Source: an uncultured Bacteroidia bacterium (lineage in GTDB: Bacteria > Bacteroidota > Bacteroidia > Bacteroidales > UBA932). Taken from it: 25,826 nt of DNA. Shown piece after piece: positions 7,909-16,061 of the stretch. A model generated the notes under the pieces. The model had not been told where the DNA came from, searched no databases, and worked only from the letters and a program-made list of their open reading frames with translations. Location: positions 1-25,826 of the forward strand of contig CACXHM010000116.1 of NCBI GenBank assembly GCA_902767465.1, given 5' to 3'. Numbering within the stretch: position 1 is the first letter of the stretch; each line of letters starts with the position of its first letter. The position numbers and the translations under genes were made by a program.

Positions 7909-8691
7909 TTACAAATAATTTACAGGGTTGGCTGTGCCGATATGTTCCGACACAAGGGATACAAAGGTAGGAAATTTTTTCCGTATTACGGAATTAAGGA
8001 CTCCCGTTATTTCGACTTCCGTTTCAAAATGCCCGGCATCCACCACCATGAAGCCCTCAGGCATGTCGAAATAATGATAACTGATATCACCGCAGATGTA
8101 CATCTGCGCTCCTGCTGCGATGGCGGACGGGATGAGAGACGTGCCGGATCCTCCGCACATGGCAATCCTGCCCACAAGACCTTCAACCGGTTTGGAGCAC
8201 CGGAGCACGGGGGTCCCGAAAGCCTTACGGACAAGGTTCAGCACGGCCTTCACAGGCAGGGGCTCCGGGAGATCACCCACGGCGCCGAAGCCGGTACCGT
8301 CCTTTTCTTCGGACAGCACGCCCACATTCTGCAAGCCAAGTTTGGAAGCCATCGTCCAGCTAACTCCTCCGAGAGTCTTGTCGGCGCTTGTGTGCGAAGC
8401 GTAAACGGCGATGCCATGTTTGACAGCCGCTGTTACGGCCGCACCCACAGGATCGTCCGGATTGATGGTCCGAAGCGGGTGATAAATGAGCGGATGATGG
8501 GTTACTATCATGTCACAGCCCTTTTCGACCGCCTCTTTCACCAAGGCTGCGGTGCAGTCGAAGCCTATCATAACCCCATGCACCTCCTGCTCGGGAGAAC
8601 CTGTCTGAAGACCCGTATTGTCATACTCCGCCTGCAGGCTTGCAGGGGCAAATTCTTCGATGGCCCCGATGATGTCTTTAACTTTCATCAT
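7909..8691 (-). CDS. Nif3-like dinuclear metal centre protein
   Basis: This is a member of the Nif3/YbgI (DUF34) family, whose proteins form toroidal hexamers with a dinuclear metal site; many are annotated as GTP cyclohydrolase I type 2, but a physiological reaction is not settled. Metal ligands are visible as the HH pair in VTHHPLIYHP (65-66), Asp104 in HTSADKTLGGV, and His221 and Glu225 in DAGHFETE. At 260 residues it is the short form and lacks the insert domain of about 100 residues found in many Bacteroidota homologues. The frame begins ATGATG; the first ATG overlaps the merR-like stop (ATGA), supporting that start. Confidence 0.88.
   Translation of the reverse strand: MMKVKDIIGAIEEFAPASLQAEYDNTGLQTGSPEQEVHGVMIGFDCTAALVKEAVEKGCDMIVTHHPLIYHPLRTINPDDPVGAAVTAAVKHGIAVYASHTSADKTLGGVSWTMASKLGLQNVGVLSEEKDGTGFGAVGDLPEPLPVKAVLNLVRKAFGTPVLRCSKPVEGLVGRIAMCGGSGTSLIPSAIAAGAQMYICGDISYHYFDMPEGFMVVDAGHFETEVEITGVLNSVIRKKFPTFVSLVSEHIGTANPVNYL
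7962..7969 (-). promoter_or_regulatory. possible internal -7 promoter box inside nif3
   Basis: TACCTTTG on the minus strand matches the Bacteroidota -7 consensus TAnnTTTG, about 60 nt before the zinc-ribbon gene start. No TTTG -33 element is visible at the expected distance. The bases also encode part of the Nif3 C-terminus, so a chance match is possible. Confidence 0.35.
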
Positions 8692-9005
8692 AGCGATTTC
8701 TTGATTTCTACAAGCTGTTCGCGGATAAGCTTCAGCGATTCCAGCGCTTTCACCCTTCCGTCAACGCTTTTGCGGTCGGAAGCAAGCTGCCGGGCGGCCC
8801 CTTCAAGAGTCATCCCTTTTTCTTTCACCAGATAGTGGATTTGCTTGAGGGTTTCCAGATCGTCGGCCGTATAACGGCGATCTCCTTTTGCCGTGCGCGA
8901 CGGCTTGAGGTATTTGCCGAACCAGTCCGACCAATAGCGAACCAGGGAAACATTCTCCCCGAGAACGGCGGCGGCTTCGCCGATTGTGTAAAACAGTTTA
9001 GCCAT
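8688..9005 (-). CDS. Small MerR-family transcriptional regulator
   Basis: The 105-residue protein is a MerR-type DNA-binding domain: YTIGEAAAVLG (6-16) is the start of the winged helix, followed by RYWSDWFGKYLKPSRT and GDRRYTADDLETL, the wing and second helix of the family. The remainder is a helix for dimerisation. It has no effector-binding domain and no cysteine ligands, so a classic metal-sensing role is unlikely. Its position between M23 peptidases and nif3 (4 nt after the former, 4-nt overlap with the latter) is an arrangement I associate with Bacteroidales. The targets are unknown. Confidence 0.85.
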   Translation of the reverse strand: MAKLFYTIGEAAAVLGENVSLVRYWSDWFGKYLKPSRTAKGDRRYTADDLETLKQIHYLVKEKGMTLEGAARQLASDRKSVDGRVKALESLKLIREQLVEIKKSL

Positions 9006-9009
9006 ATCG

Positions 9010-9963
9010 TCAGTCCATTGATTGTCTTGTATTTATAGACATATACAGCATATTCGGATACTCCTCCCTGCCGACAGAACCGAACATATAGTCGACAGGA
9101 TTGCAGACCTTGCCGTAATGTCTTATTTCATAGTGCAGATGTGGAGCATAAGAGTTGCCCGACATGCCGATCTCTGCAATACGGGAACCCTTCTTTACCT
9201 TCTGCCCATGATTAACTTTTATTTCGCCCAGATGGAGGAAACGCGTGGAATAACCACCGTCATGCTCGATCTCTACAATGTTGCCGTCCCCTTTCGAACT
9301 TCTTACCACTCCCGTCACCACTCCGTCTGCAGGAGAGAACACCGGCGATCCCTGAGGAACTATGATATCGATCCCGTGATGCATTACTTCAGCCTTATAG
9401 AAAGGATTGAAATGCATTCCCACAGAAGCTCCGGTCTGGGAATAGGTCACATCTTTTACAGGCACCGACATTGGAGGAAGCACGAATCCCTCTTTGCCGA
9501 GAGTAGTGTAGATACGCTCAAAAGCATCATTAACCCCGCTTGCAGCTTTCAGCATGGCATCCGCCTTGCGGGAAGTGTAGGTGACTATCTTGGTGTCCGG
9601 GATTGTGTCCGCCCCGAAAAACAAGTCGAGAGAACGTATCGGGTCGATTGCCGGGGCTGCATTGTGGAAAACTTCGTTGTAAATGAGCCCGTCTTTGTGT
9701 TGAAGCACTTCCATGGAGCCCGAAAGAATCTGCTGCCGCTCAGGGATATCGGCAAACATCTTTTCGTAGGCACGATTCTCGCGACGAAGCACCTTTTCGG
9801 TATCGGTGCTTATGACAAGGGATAATACCAGATACAGCACCACGAAAAGGGAAAGTGAAACCAGGAATACGCGCAGCGCTCCCCAGATTACCGTCCATGC
9901 GGATCTGGTGAATTTGCGGGCGGTCATCCCTACGTTGTCGAATATGTAGGTCCTGTGTTTCAT
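9010..9963 (-). CDS. Membrane-anchored M23 (LytM-type) peptidase, copy A
   Basis: This zinc endopeptidase of the M23 family is expected to cut peptidoglycan cross-bridges in the periplasm. The 317 residues show a cytoplasmic N-terminus, one membrane helix (about 27-50), a helical linker rich in charged residues (55-90) and a C-terminal M23 domain. All zinc ligands are present: His195 and Asp199 in HHGID, and His277 in HLHYE, with His275 as catalytic partner. It is therefore likely to be an active enzyme and not a degenerate LytM activator. The ATG shares an ATGA overlap with the stop of the neighbouring paralogue. The two appear to be an ancient tandem duplication. Confidence 0.88.
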   Translation of the reverse strand: MKHRTYIFDNVGMTARKFTRSAWTVIWGALRVFLVSLSLFVVLYLVLSLVISTDTEKVLRRENRAYEKMFADIPERQQILSGSMEVLQHKDGLIYNEVFHNAAPAIDPIRSLDLFFGADTIPDTKIVTYTSRKADAMLKAASGVNDAFERIYTTLGKEGFVLPPMSVPVKDVTYSQTGASVGMHFNPFYKAEVMHHGIDIIVPQGSPVFSPADGVVTGVVRSSKGDGNIVEIEHDGGYSTRFLHLGEIKVNHGQKVKKGSRIAEIGMSGNSYAPHLHYEIRHYGKVCNPVDYMFGSVGREEYPNMLYMSINTRQSMD

Positions 9964-10928
9964 CTGCCGCGTTCTTTTAAGAGTTCAAGGGTGGACTTGG
10001 TGCGGGGTCCCTTTTCTTCACGCCGGCGAAGTATCATGGCAAGATATTCTTCCACCGTCATATCCAGATTCATGTAGCCGTAGGGGTTTACCGCATTCCC
10101 TTTATAGATCACTTCATAATGAAGATGCGGGCCGGTAGCCTTGCCGGTTTTACCCACCGCGCCTATTTCGTCTCCGCGATAAACCTTCGAGCCTTTCGCG
10201 ACATCCACACGGCTGAGGTGCGCATAACGTGTCTTGTAACCGAATCCGTGATCTACCACAATCTCATTGCCGTAACCGTTGAAAGAGAAATTCACCGTCT
10301 CCACCACGCCGTCCCCGGTCACGTACACAGGATAGCCCTGGCTGGCTGCCAGATCCTGCCCGGAATGAAAACGGTTGCCGCCGTAAACGGGGTCAGTGCG
10401 ATATCCGAAAGGGCTTGCAAGATGATACGCTCCCTTCCGCGGGAGAATCGGCGGAACGGCAGGAATATGGGATATCATGTCGCCCGCCGTGCGGGAAATA
10501 CCGTAAACTTCGTCAAGGGCCATGGTCTGAACATAAGCCCTTTTTCCGAGGGAATTGATACGTGCAACCAGGGGATCTTCTCCCGGATCGCCCATGCTTT
10601 GGCGTGCCTCTTCCGGAATCACGTTGAGCCCGAAGATGGAACGGTACACGTTATCATCCCTTTCTTCGATACCGGACAGGGTCTCTTCGCAGACGTCCAG
10701 CTGCCTCTGCACCAGTGCGATACGGGCCTGCCAACGGGCATTCTCCCGCTTGAGCCTGGCAGTCTTCGGAAGATCCCATCCAAGCACGGACGTATAAATC
10801 CACAGGTACAGGAAACACAACCCGGCTGCGGCGGCAAGGGTTCCCGCCGTACGCAGATATCCGGCGTAACGGGGTTCTTCCCGAACCTCGTAGCGCAGGG
10901 TAATTGGATTGAAGACGTACCTGGGCAT
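9960..10928 (-). CDS. Membrane-anchored M23 (LytM-type) peptidase, copy B
   Basis: This is the paralogue of the adjacent M23 protein, with the same plan. It has a cytoplasmic N-terminus, a membrane helix (about 29-50), a coiled-coil-like periplasmic linker (55-95) and a C-terminal M23 domain. The zinc site is complete: His188 and Asp192 in FHSGQD, and His270 in GPHLHYE, with His268 as catalytic partner. The 322-residue protein is likely an active peptidoglycan endopeptidase or a cell-wall remodelling factor. A basic tail (about 305-322) follows the peptidase domain, which copy A lacks. It starts 3 nt after the lptG-fmt frame. Exact substrate specificity is not readable. Confidence 0.88.
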   Translation of the reverse strand: MPRYVFNPITLRYEVREEPRYAGYLRTAGTLAAAAGLCFLYLWIYTSVLGWDLPKTARLKRENARWQARIALVQRQLDVCEETLSGIEERDDNVYRSIFGLNVIPEEARQSMGDPGEDPLVARINSLGKRAYVQTMALDEVYGISRTAGDMISHIPAVPPILPRKGAYHLASPFGYRTDPVYGGNRFHSGQDLAASQGYPVYVTGDGVVETVNFSFNGYGNEIVVDHGFGYKTRYAHLSRVDVAKGSKVYRGDEIGAVGKTGKATGPHLHYEVIYKGNAVNPYGYMNLDMTVEEYLAMILRRREEKGPRTKSTLELLKERGR

Positions 10929-10931
10929 GGA

Positions 10932-13364
10932 TTAAACGAATCTGTATTTCTCAATTTCCCGGAAACCGCGCAGGAAAGACCCGGCATCCATCCGTTTCTT
11001 GCCTGATAATTGAAGTTCCTTCACTTCCAGCCATCCGTCTCCACAGGCAACGTACAGATGGCCGTCCAAGGCGAGTGGTGAACCGCAGCGGCCGGCAGTT
11101 CCCTCTTGACTGAACGCGCCGTCCAATTCACTGTCAGACAAATGCTTAAGTGCAGCAGCATACACTTTAACATCTACCGGTTTCCCATCACGGACCAATG
11201 TTGTCCATGCTGTAGGATAAGGGTTCAAACCACGGATAAGGTTACGGACAGCCGCGGCAGGAAGGCTCCAGTCGATGCGGGTATTTTCCCTTGTGAGCTT
11301 GGGTGCAGGTTTAAGGACTTCGGATCCCTGGATGAAAGAGCGCTGCACGCGCGTCTCGACGTTGTGCTGGATAAGGCCTTCGGTAGTTTCAACCACAAGT
11401 TTCGCCCCCATTTCCATAAGAGCGTCATGCACATCGCCGGCGGTATCGTCAGGGCCGATACGGTGTTCCTGCCGCAGAATGATTCCTCCGGTGTCTATAT
11501 CTTTGTCTATCATGAAGGTGGTAACACCTGTCATGCGTTCACCATTGATAACCGCCCAGTTGATGGGCGCCGCGCCACGGTACTGGGGCAGCAGCGCTGC
11601 ATGCAGATTGAAGGTGCCGAGCCGGGGCATGGACCATACTTCTTCCGGAAGCATGCGGAATGCCACCACCACGAACAGGTCTGCCTTCCATGCCGCGAGC
11701 TGCGACAGGAATTCGGGATCCTTGAGTTTGAGAGGCTGCAGTACCGGAATCCCATGCTCCACAGCATATTTTTTGACAGCGCTTTCATGAAGGTCCAGGC
11801 CCCTTCCTGATGGTTTGTCGGCAACCGTAACCACACCGACCACCTTGAATCCGGCTTTGACCAGTGCATCCAGCGATGCGACCGCAAATTCGGGGGTCCC
11901 CATGAACACTATGCGCACAGGCTTTACGAGCCCTGCAACACGGCTCTTGAACCTGCGCCAGTAACCGACAATGCTTTCGTTGCTGAACAGAGTGGCATCC
12001 TTGATGGCACGCGATGTCATGTATGCTCCGATAGGGGCCAGCACCAAGGCAGAAACGAATGCCCCAAGCGCCGCTCCAACCGCGCCATCCTTGGCCAGTT
12101 TGGTGCCGGTTATATCCACCACCCAGTACAGCACGAAAAACAGCACCGCGATTATGGCACTTACTCCTATACCGCCCTTACGCACAAGCGCACCCAACGG
12201 CGCTCCTATAAAGAACAGCAGAAGACACGCTAGGGCCTGCGCGAATTTCTTCAGGAGTTCTATATCCGTACGTCGCAAATAAAAGAAGTATTCGTACACT
12301 TCGCTTTCATATCCCATCAGCGAGGTCTGCATACGTTCCGCCGCATCGGCAGCCCGCTCGTATGCCCGTTTCTTTTTCTTCACCGATTTCCATGTGAGAT
12401 AATCGTCATCGTGAAAAACGGTCTTATACTGGGAAAGGGTAGCGCGCATCGATGTGTCGAGCTGCTTTTTCTGCGAGAAAAAGCTTGCCTGCTGAAACTG
12501 ACGGTAGCGGTTCACCCGGGCGTCTTCGGCAAGCCTGTCGAGGGAGTCTTTCTGCTCCACCAACTGTGCAAGCCGCATGGATTTCACCTGATCACCATAA
12601 CGGGAACTGTCAGATTTCTGGAAACTGTAGTTTTTGAGAGGAATGATGAGTTCCTGTTCCACGAAATCGATGTGCTGAAGTTCACGGATGGTATCACGTC
12701 CCTTGCGCGTATTGCTTTCCTGATAGTTTGTGCCATTGTACAGAGTGAAAGTGAGATAATCCTTGTGCCTGCTCATGCGCATCATGGCCGAGTCCGCAAG
12801 GCTTACGGAAGTGTTCCCTTTGCCGGAACTGTGGTCGTAAACCATTACTCCGTGCATCATTCCGTTGTCATCCTGTCTCTCTGTACGCAGCACATAACCG
12901 TCTATGCCATCATAGAATGTTCCGGCAGGAATCTTAATTTCGTTCTTCGTGCGGCCGATGTCGTCGCGAAGCGTATAGATTTCGTTCCAGGCCTTTGGGA
13001 CCAGGTCGTTCCCGACGAAGAAGGCGCCGATGCTGATGAAAAGCGAAGCTATCATGAGCGGGGCCATCACCCTCGCAAGCGAAACCCCGGAAGCCTTTAT
13101 GGCCATCAGCTCATTGTTGTCGCCCATCATGCCCATCACCATCACGGACGCAAGCAGGGTGGCAAGGGGCATGGCAAGAGGAAGGATGGTGCATCCTCCC
13201 AGAAGCATAAACTCGAGGACTATCTTGATTCCCAGTCCTTTACCCACAAGTTCGTCGATATACACCCAGAGGAACTGCATCATCAGGATGAATATCACAA
13301 GGATAAGGATCGCGAAAAACGGTCCTATGAAAGAAGTGAGTATGAACCTGTCGAGCTTTTTCAA
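10932..13364 (-). CDS. fmt: Fused LptF/LptG-type permease and methionyl-tRNA formyltransferase
   Basis: One uninterrupted 810-residue frame joins two normally separate proteins. Residues 1-482 are an LptF/LptG (YjgP/YjgQ) permease, the inner-membrane part of the lipopolysaccharide exporter, with the family start MKKLDRFILTSFIGPF, membrane helices at both ends and a central periplasmic domain. Residues 483-810 are a complete Fmt, which formylates initiator Met-tRNA. Its opening VRIVFMGTPEFAV, catalytic Asn586 and His588 (NLHAALLPQYRGAAP) and Asp624 (DIDTGG) are intact. The Fmt half begins with a GTG codon (11918-11916) exactly where free Fmt starts, so separate translation is possible. The permease start is TTG, overlapping the alaS stop as TTGA. 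A frameshift in the sequence is the main alternative to a true fusion. Confidence 0.85.
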   Translation of the reverse strand: MKKLDRFILTSFIGPFFAILILVIFILMMQFLWVYIDELVGKGLGIKIVLEFMLLGGCTILPLAMPLATLLASVMVMGMMGDNNELMAIKASGVSLARVMAPLMIASLFISIGAFFVGNDLVPKAWNEIYTLRDDIGRTKNEIKIPAGTFYDGIDGYVLRTERQDDNGMMHGVMVYDHSSGKGNTSVSLADSAMMRMSRHKDYLTFTLYNGTNYQESNTRKGRDTIRELQHIDFVEQELIIPLKNYSFQKSDSSRYGDQVKSMRLAQLVEQKDSLDRLAEDARVNRYRQFQQASFFSQKKQLDTSMRATLSQYKTVFHDDDYLTWKSVKKKKRAYERAADAAERMQTSLMGYESEVYEYFFYLRRTDIELLKKFAQALACLLLFFIGAPLGALVRKGGIGVSAIIAVLFFVLYWVVDITGTKLAKDGAVGAALGAFVSALVLAPIGAYMTSRAIKDATLFSNESIVGYWRRFKSRVAGLVKPVRIVFMGTPEFAVASLDALVKAGFKVVGVVTVADKPSGRGLDLHESAVKKYAVEHGIPVLQPLKLKDPEFLSQLAAWKADLFVVVAFRMLPEEVWSMPRLGTFNLHAALLPQYRGAAPINWAVINGERMTGVTTFMIDKDIDTGGIILRQEHRIGPDDTAGDVHDALMEMGAKLVVETTEGLIQHNVETRVQRSFIQGSEVLKPAPKLTRENTRIDWSLPAAAVRNLIRGLNPYPTAWTTLVRDGKPVDVKVYAAALKHLSDSELDGAFSQEGTAGRCGSPLALDGHLYVACGDGWLEVKELQLSGKKRMDAGSFLRGFREIEKYRFV

Positions 13365-15979
13365 ATCTTTTCAAGCATTTTGTCAAGGGCTGCATCAAGT
13401 CCTGCAACATCCTTGCCGCCGGCTGTAGCAAGGCCAGGCTGGCCGCCGCCACCGCCCTGAATCAGTTTCGCGGCTTCGCGGATATCGGCTCCGGCATTCT
13501 TGCCTGCGGCAACAAGGTCGGCGGAATACATAAGCAGCAACTGCGGTTTGCCGGACACTTCGAAAGCAGCCGCAAGAACCAGATTGGAAGCCTCTTTCTG
13601 CAGCATCGTTGCGGCATCGCGGAGCATGGTGAGGTCGCGGGACTCCTTGATTTTGATCACATTGTGGCCATTGATCTGCTCAGCCGCCGAAAGCAGCGCC
13701 TCTTTAAGGCGGGCTGTTTTTTCTTTGGTAACCTCTGCTATCTGTTTCTTGTAAACGTCGTTCTCATCGATCATCTTGTGGATTGCATCGATAAGTGCCG
13801 GTGCTCCCCCGAAGAGGGCGCGTGCCGTCTTTACCATTTCCTGTGCGGCATACACGAGTTTCTCCGCCTCTGCTCCACTCACAGCCTCGATACGGCGCAC
13901 TCCGGCAGCTATGGCGGACTCGGAAGTGATCTTGAACAGTCCGATATTGCCGGTACGGGAAGTATGGCATCCGCCGCAAAGCTCCACGCTGGGACCGAAC
14001 TTCACCACACGCACGCGGTCGCCGTACTTTTCGCCGAAGAGGGCTATGGCACCCATTTCATCGGCTTCAGCCTTGGTGGCAGAACGGTTTTCTTCCAGAG
14101 GGAAATTACTGCGAATAAACTCATTCACCCGCATTTCCACATTATGAATCTGCTCATCGGAAAGCTTCTCAAAGTGGGAAAAATCAAAACGCAGATACTT
14201 GTCGCACACGTAGGACCCTTTCTGCTCCACATGCGTGCCTATGATCTCACGGAGCGCCCTGTCGAGAAGGTGTGTTGCCGTATGATTGTTGGCAATCTGC
14301 TGCCTGCGCATGGCATCTACCTTGAGCGTGAATGACGCAGTGCAGTCGGACGGCAGCTTGTCGGCAATGTGGATGGTAAGGTTATTCTCCTTTACGGTGT
14401 TGAGAATCTTTACGGTCTCTCCGTTTGCACTCACCGCAACGCCGGTATCGCCGACCTCGCCGCCCATCTCTCCATAGAAAGGAGTGCGGTCGAAGACCAG
14501 CTGCAGCATCTCCTTGTTCTTCTGCACCACCTTGCGGCTCTTGAGAAGACGCACTCCCTCGAGTTCTGTAGCATCATAGCCGGTAAATTCGACATCTTCG
14601 CCCTCGTTGTATATGGTCCAGTCGCCGAATTCGTTGGCTGTAGCATTGCGGGCGCGTTCTTTCTGCTTACCGAGTTCCACCTGGAATCCTTCGATATCAA
14701 CCTTGTAGCCCTTTTCGCCGGCAATCAATTCCGTAAGGTCGATGGGAAAACCGAAGGTATCGTAAAGCACGAAGGCGTCAACTCCGGGAAGCACCTTTGT
14801 GGCCGCATTTTTCTCCATATAATCGTCCAGAAGACGGATGCCGCGGTCAAGGGTACGCAGGAATGCGTTCTCTTCTTCGCGGATAACGCTCTCGATAAGC
14901 TTCTGCTGAGCCTTGATTTCGGGATAGGCATCGCCCATGTCTTCTATCAGCTGGGGAACCAGGCGGCAGAGGAAGGGCTCGTTGAAGCCGAGGAAAGTAT
15001 AGCCATAGCGCACGGCACGGCGCAGGATTCGCCTGATAACGTATCCTGCCTTCACGTTGGAAGGAAGCTGTCCGTCGGCAATGCTGAAGGTGATTGCACG
15101 GATGTGGTCGGCGCATACGCGCATCGCCACGTCCGTTTCGGCACTCTCGCCGTATTTATGTCCGGAGAGTTCGGAGATCTTGCCCAGCAACCCCGTGAAC
15201 ACATCGGAATCGTAATTGCTGTTCTTGCCCTGGAGCACGGCGCAAAGGCGCTCGAATCCCATGCCCGTGTCTATATTCTTTGCCGGAAGGGGTTCAAGAT
15301 GACCGTCGGCCTTGCGTTCGAACTGCATGAAAACCAGATTCCAGATTTCAATCACATGGGGGTCGCTCTGGTTCACCAGGTCGCGACCAGGGATGCCGCT
15401 CGCACGCTTCTCCTCTTCGGTACGGATATCGATATGAATTTCCGAGCACGGGCCACACGGACCGGTTTCTCCCATTTCCCAGAAATTGTCGTGCTTGTTG
15501 CCGAGCAGGATACGCTCGGCGGGAAGATGCTTGAGCCATGCCTGCCTGGCTTCCTCATCGAGTTCGGTGCCGTCTTCGGCGCTGCCCTCGAAAACCGTTG
15601 CATAAAGCAGTTCCGGGTTGATGCCGTAAACGTCGGTCAGCAGTTCCCATGCCCAGTCTATGGCTTCTTTCTTGAAATAATCCCCGAAGCTCCAGTTCCC
15701 GAGCATCTCGAACATTGTATGGTGGTAGGTATCATGCCCCACTTCCTCAAGATCATTGTGCTTACCGCTCACGCGAAGGCATTTTTGGCTGTCTGCAGCA
15801 CGCTTCATCGCAGGGGTGGCGTTTCCCAGGAAGATGTCTTTGAACTGGTTCATGCCGGCGTTCGTAAACATCAGGGTCGGGTCGTTTTTTACCACCATTG
15901 GAGCGGAAGGGACAATTATGTGTCCCTTCGATTCGAAATAATCGAGGAATTTCTTACGTATTTCCTTGGATGTCATCAT
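13361..15979 (-). CDS. alaS: Alanyl-tRNA synthetase
   Basis: AlaRS attaches alanine to tRNA-Ala and clears mischarged products. At 872 residues it has the standard length. The N-terminal class II catalytic domain begins EIRKKFLDYFESKGH. The editing domain carries the zinc-type ligands H566-T-A-T-H570 and C668-x3-H672. The C-terminal C-Ala domain ends with the glycine-rich stretch GGGGGQPGLATAGGKD near 850. The frame starts ATGATG (15979 or 15976); either may be used. It heads the leftward run of 15 genes and is preceded by a TATCTTTG box. Its stop overlaps the TTG start of the next gene. No Shine-Dalgarno sequence is visible. Confidence 0.97.
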   Translation of the reverse strand: MMTSKEIRKKFLDYFESKGHIIVPSAPMVVKNDPTLMFTNAGMNQFKDIFLGNATPAMKRAADSQKCLRVSGKHNDLEEVGHDTYHHTMFEMLGNWSFGDYFKKEAIDWAWELLTDVYGINPELLYATVFEGSAEDGTELDEEARQAWLKHLPAERILLGNKHDNFWEMGETGPCGPCSEIHIDIRTEEEKRASGIPGRDLVNQSDPHVIEIWNLVFMQFERKADGHLEPLPAKNIDTGMGFERLCAVLQGKNSNYDSDVFTGLLGKISELSGHKYGESAETDVAMRVCADHIRAITFSIADGQLPSNVKAGYVIRRILRRAVRYGYTFLGFNEPFLCRLVPQLIEDMGDAYPEIKAQQKLIESVIREEENAFLRTLDRGIRLLDDYMEKNAATKVLPGVDAFVLYDTFGFPIDLTELIAGEKGYKVDIEGFQVELGKQKERARNATANEFGDWTIYNEGEDVEFTGYDATELEGVRLLKSRKVVQKNKEMLQLVFDRTPFYGEMGGEVGDTGVAVSANGETVKILNTVKENNLTIHIADKLPSDCTASFTLKVDAMRRQQIANNHTATHLLDRALREIIGTHVEQKGSYVCDKYLRFDFSHFEKLSDEQIHNVEMRVNEFIRSNFPLEENRSATKAEADEMGAIALFGEKYGDRVRVVKFGPSVELCGGCHTSRTGNIGLFKITSESAIAAGVRRIEAVSGAEAEKLVYAAQEMVKTARALFGGAPALIDAIHKMIDENDVYKKQIAEVTKEKTARLKEALLSAAEQINGHNVIKIKESRDLTMLRDAATMLQKEASNLVLAAAFEVSGKPQLLLMYSADLVAAGKNAGADIREAAKLIQGGGGGQPGLATAGGKDVAGLDAALDKMLEKI

Positions 15980-16009
15980 AATAATAAGCAGTATCTAAAG
16001 TATGGTCCG

Positions 16010-16017
16010 CAAAGATA
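16010..16017 (-). promoter_or_regulatory. -7 promoter box for alaS and the leftward gene run
   Basis: TATCTTTG on the minus strand matches the Bacteroidota TAnnTTTG consensus. Transcription would begin near 16003, leaving a leader of about 24 nt before the alaS ATG. No clear TTTG -33 element is visible upstream. Confidence 0.55.
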
Positions 16018-16025
16018 CTGCTTTT

Positions 16026-16055
16026 TTTGATAATCCCGTGCTTTTGTTATCTTTG
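16026..16055 (+). promoter_or_regulatory. Bacteroidota-type promoter of the lipoprotein-protease cassette 1
   Basis: TTTG at 16026-16029 and TATCTTTG at 16048-16055 are separated by 18 nt, close to the Bacteroidota consensus TTTG-N19-TAnnTTTG. The predicted transcription start falls at about 16061-16063, on or beside the lipoprotein ATG at 16062, implying a leaderless or nearly leaderless message. The box is the mirror image of the divergent alaS box. Confidence 0.6.
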
Positions 16056-16061
16056 CAAATC

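Noticed and set aside
12411..13460. A 349-codon plus-strand open frame
   Set aside because: Antisense to the LptF/G part of the fused gene; composition (His- and Lys-rich runs) is that of a shadow frame.
14369..16030. A 553-codon open frame on the plus strand
   Set aside because: It lies opposite alaS, which has every expected domain. The translation shows no family features and is a codon-bias shadow.
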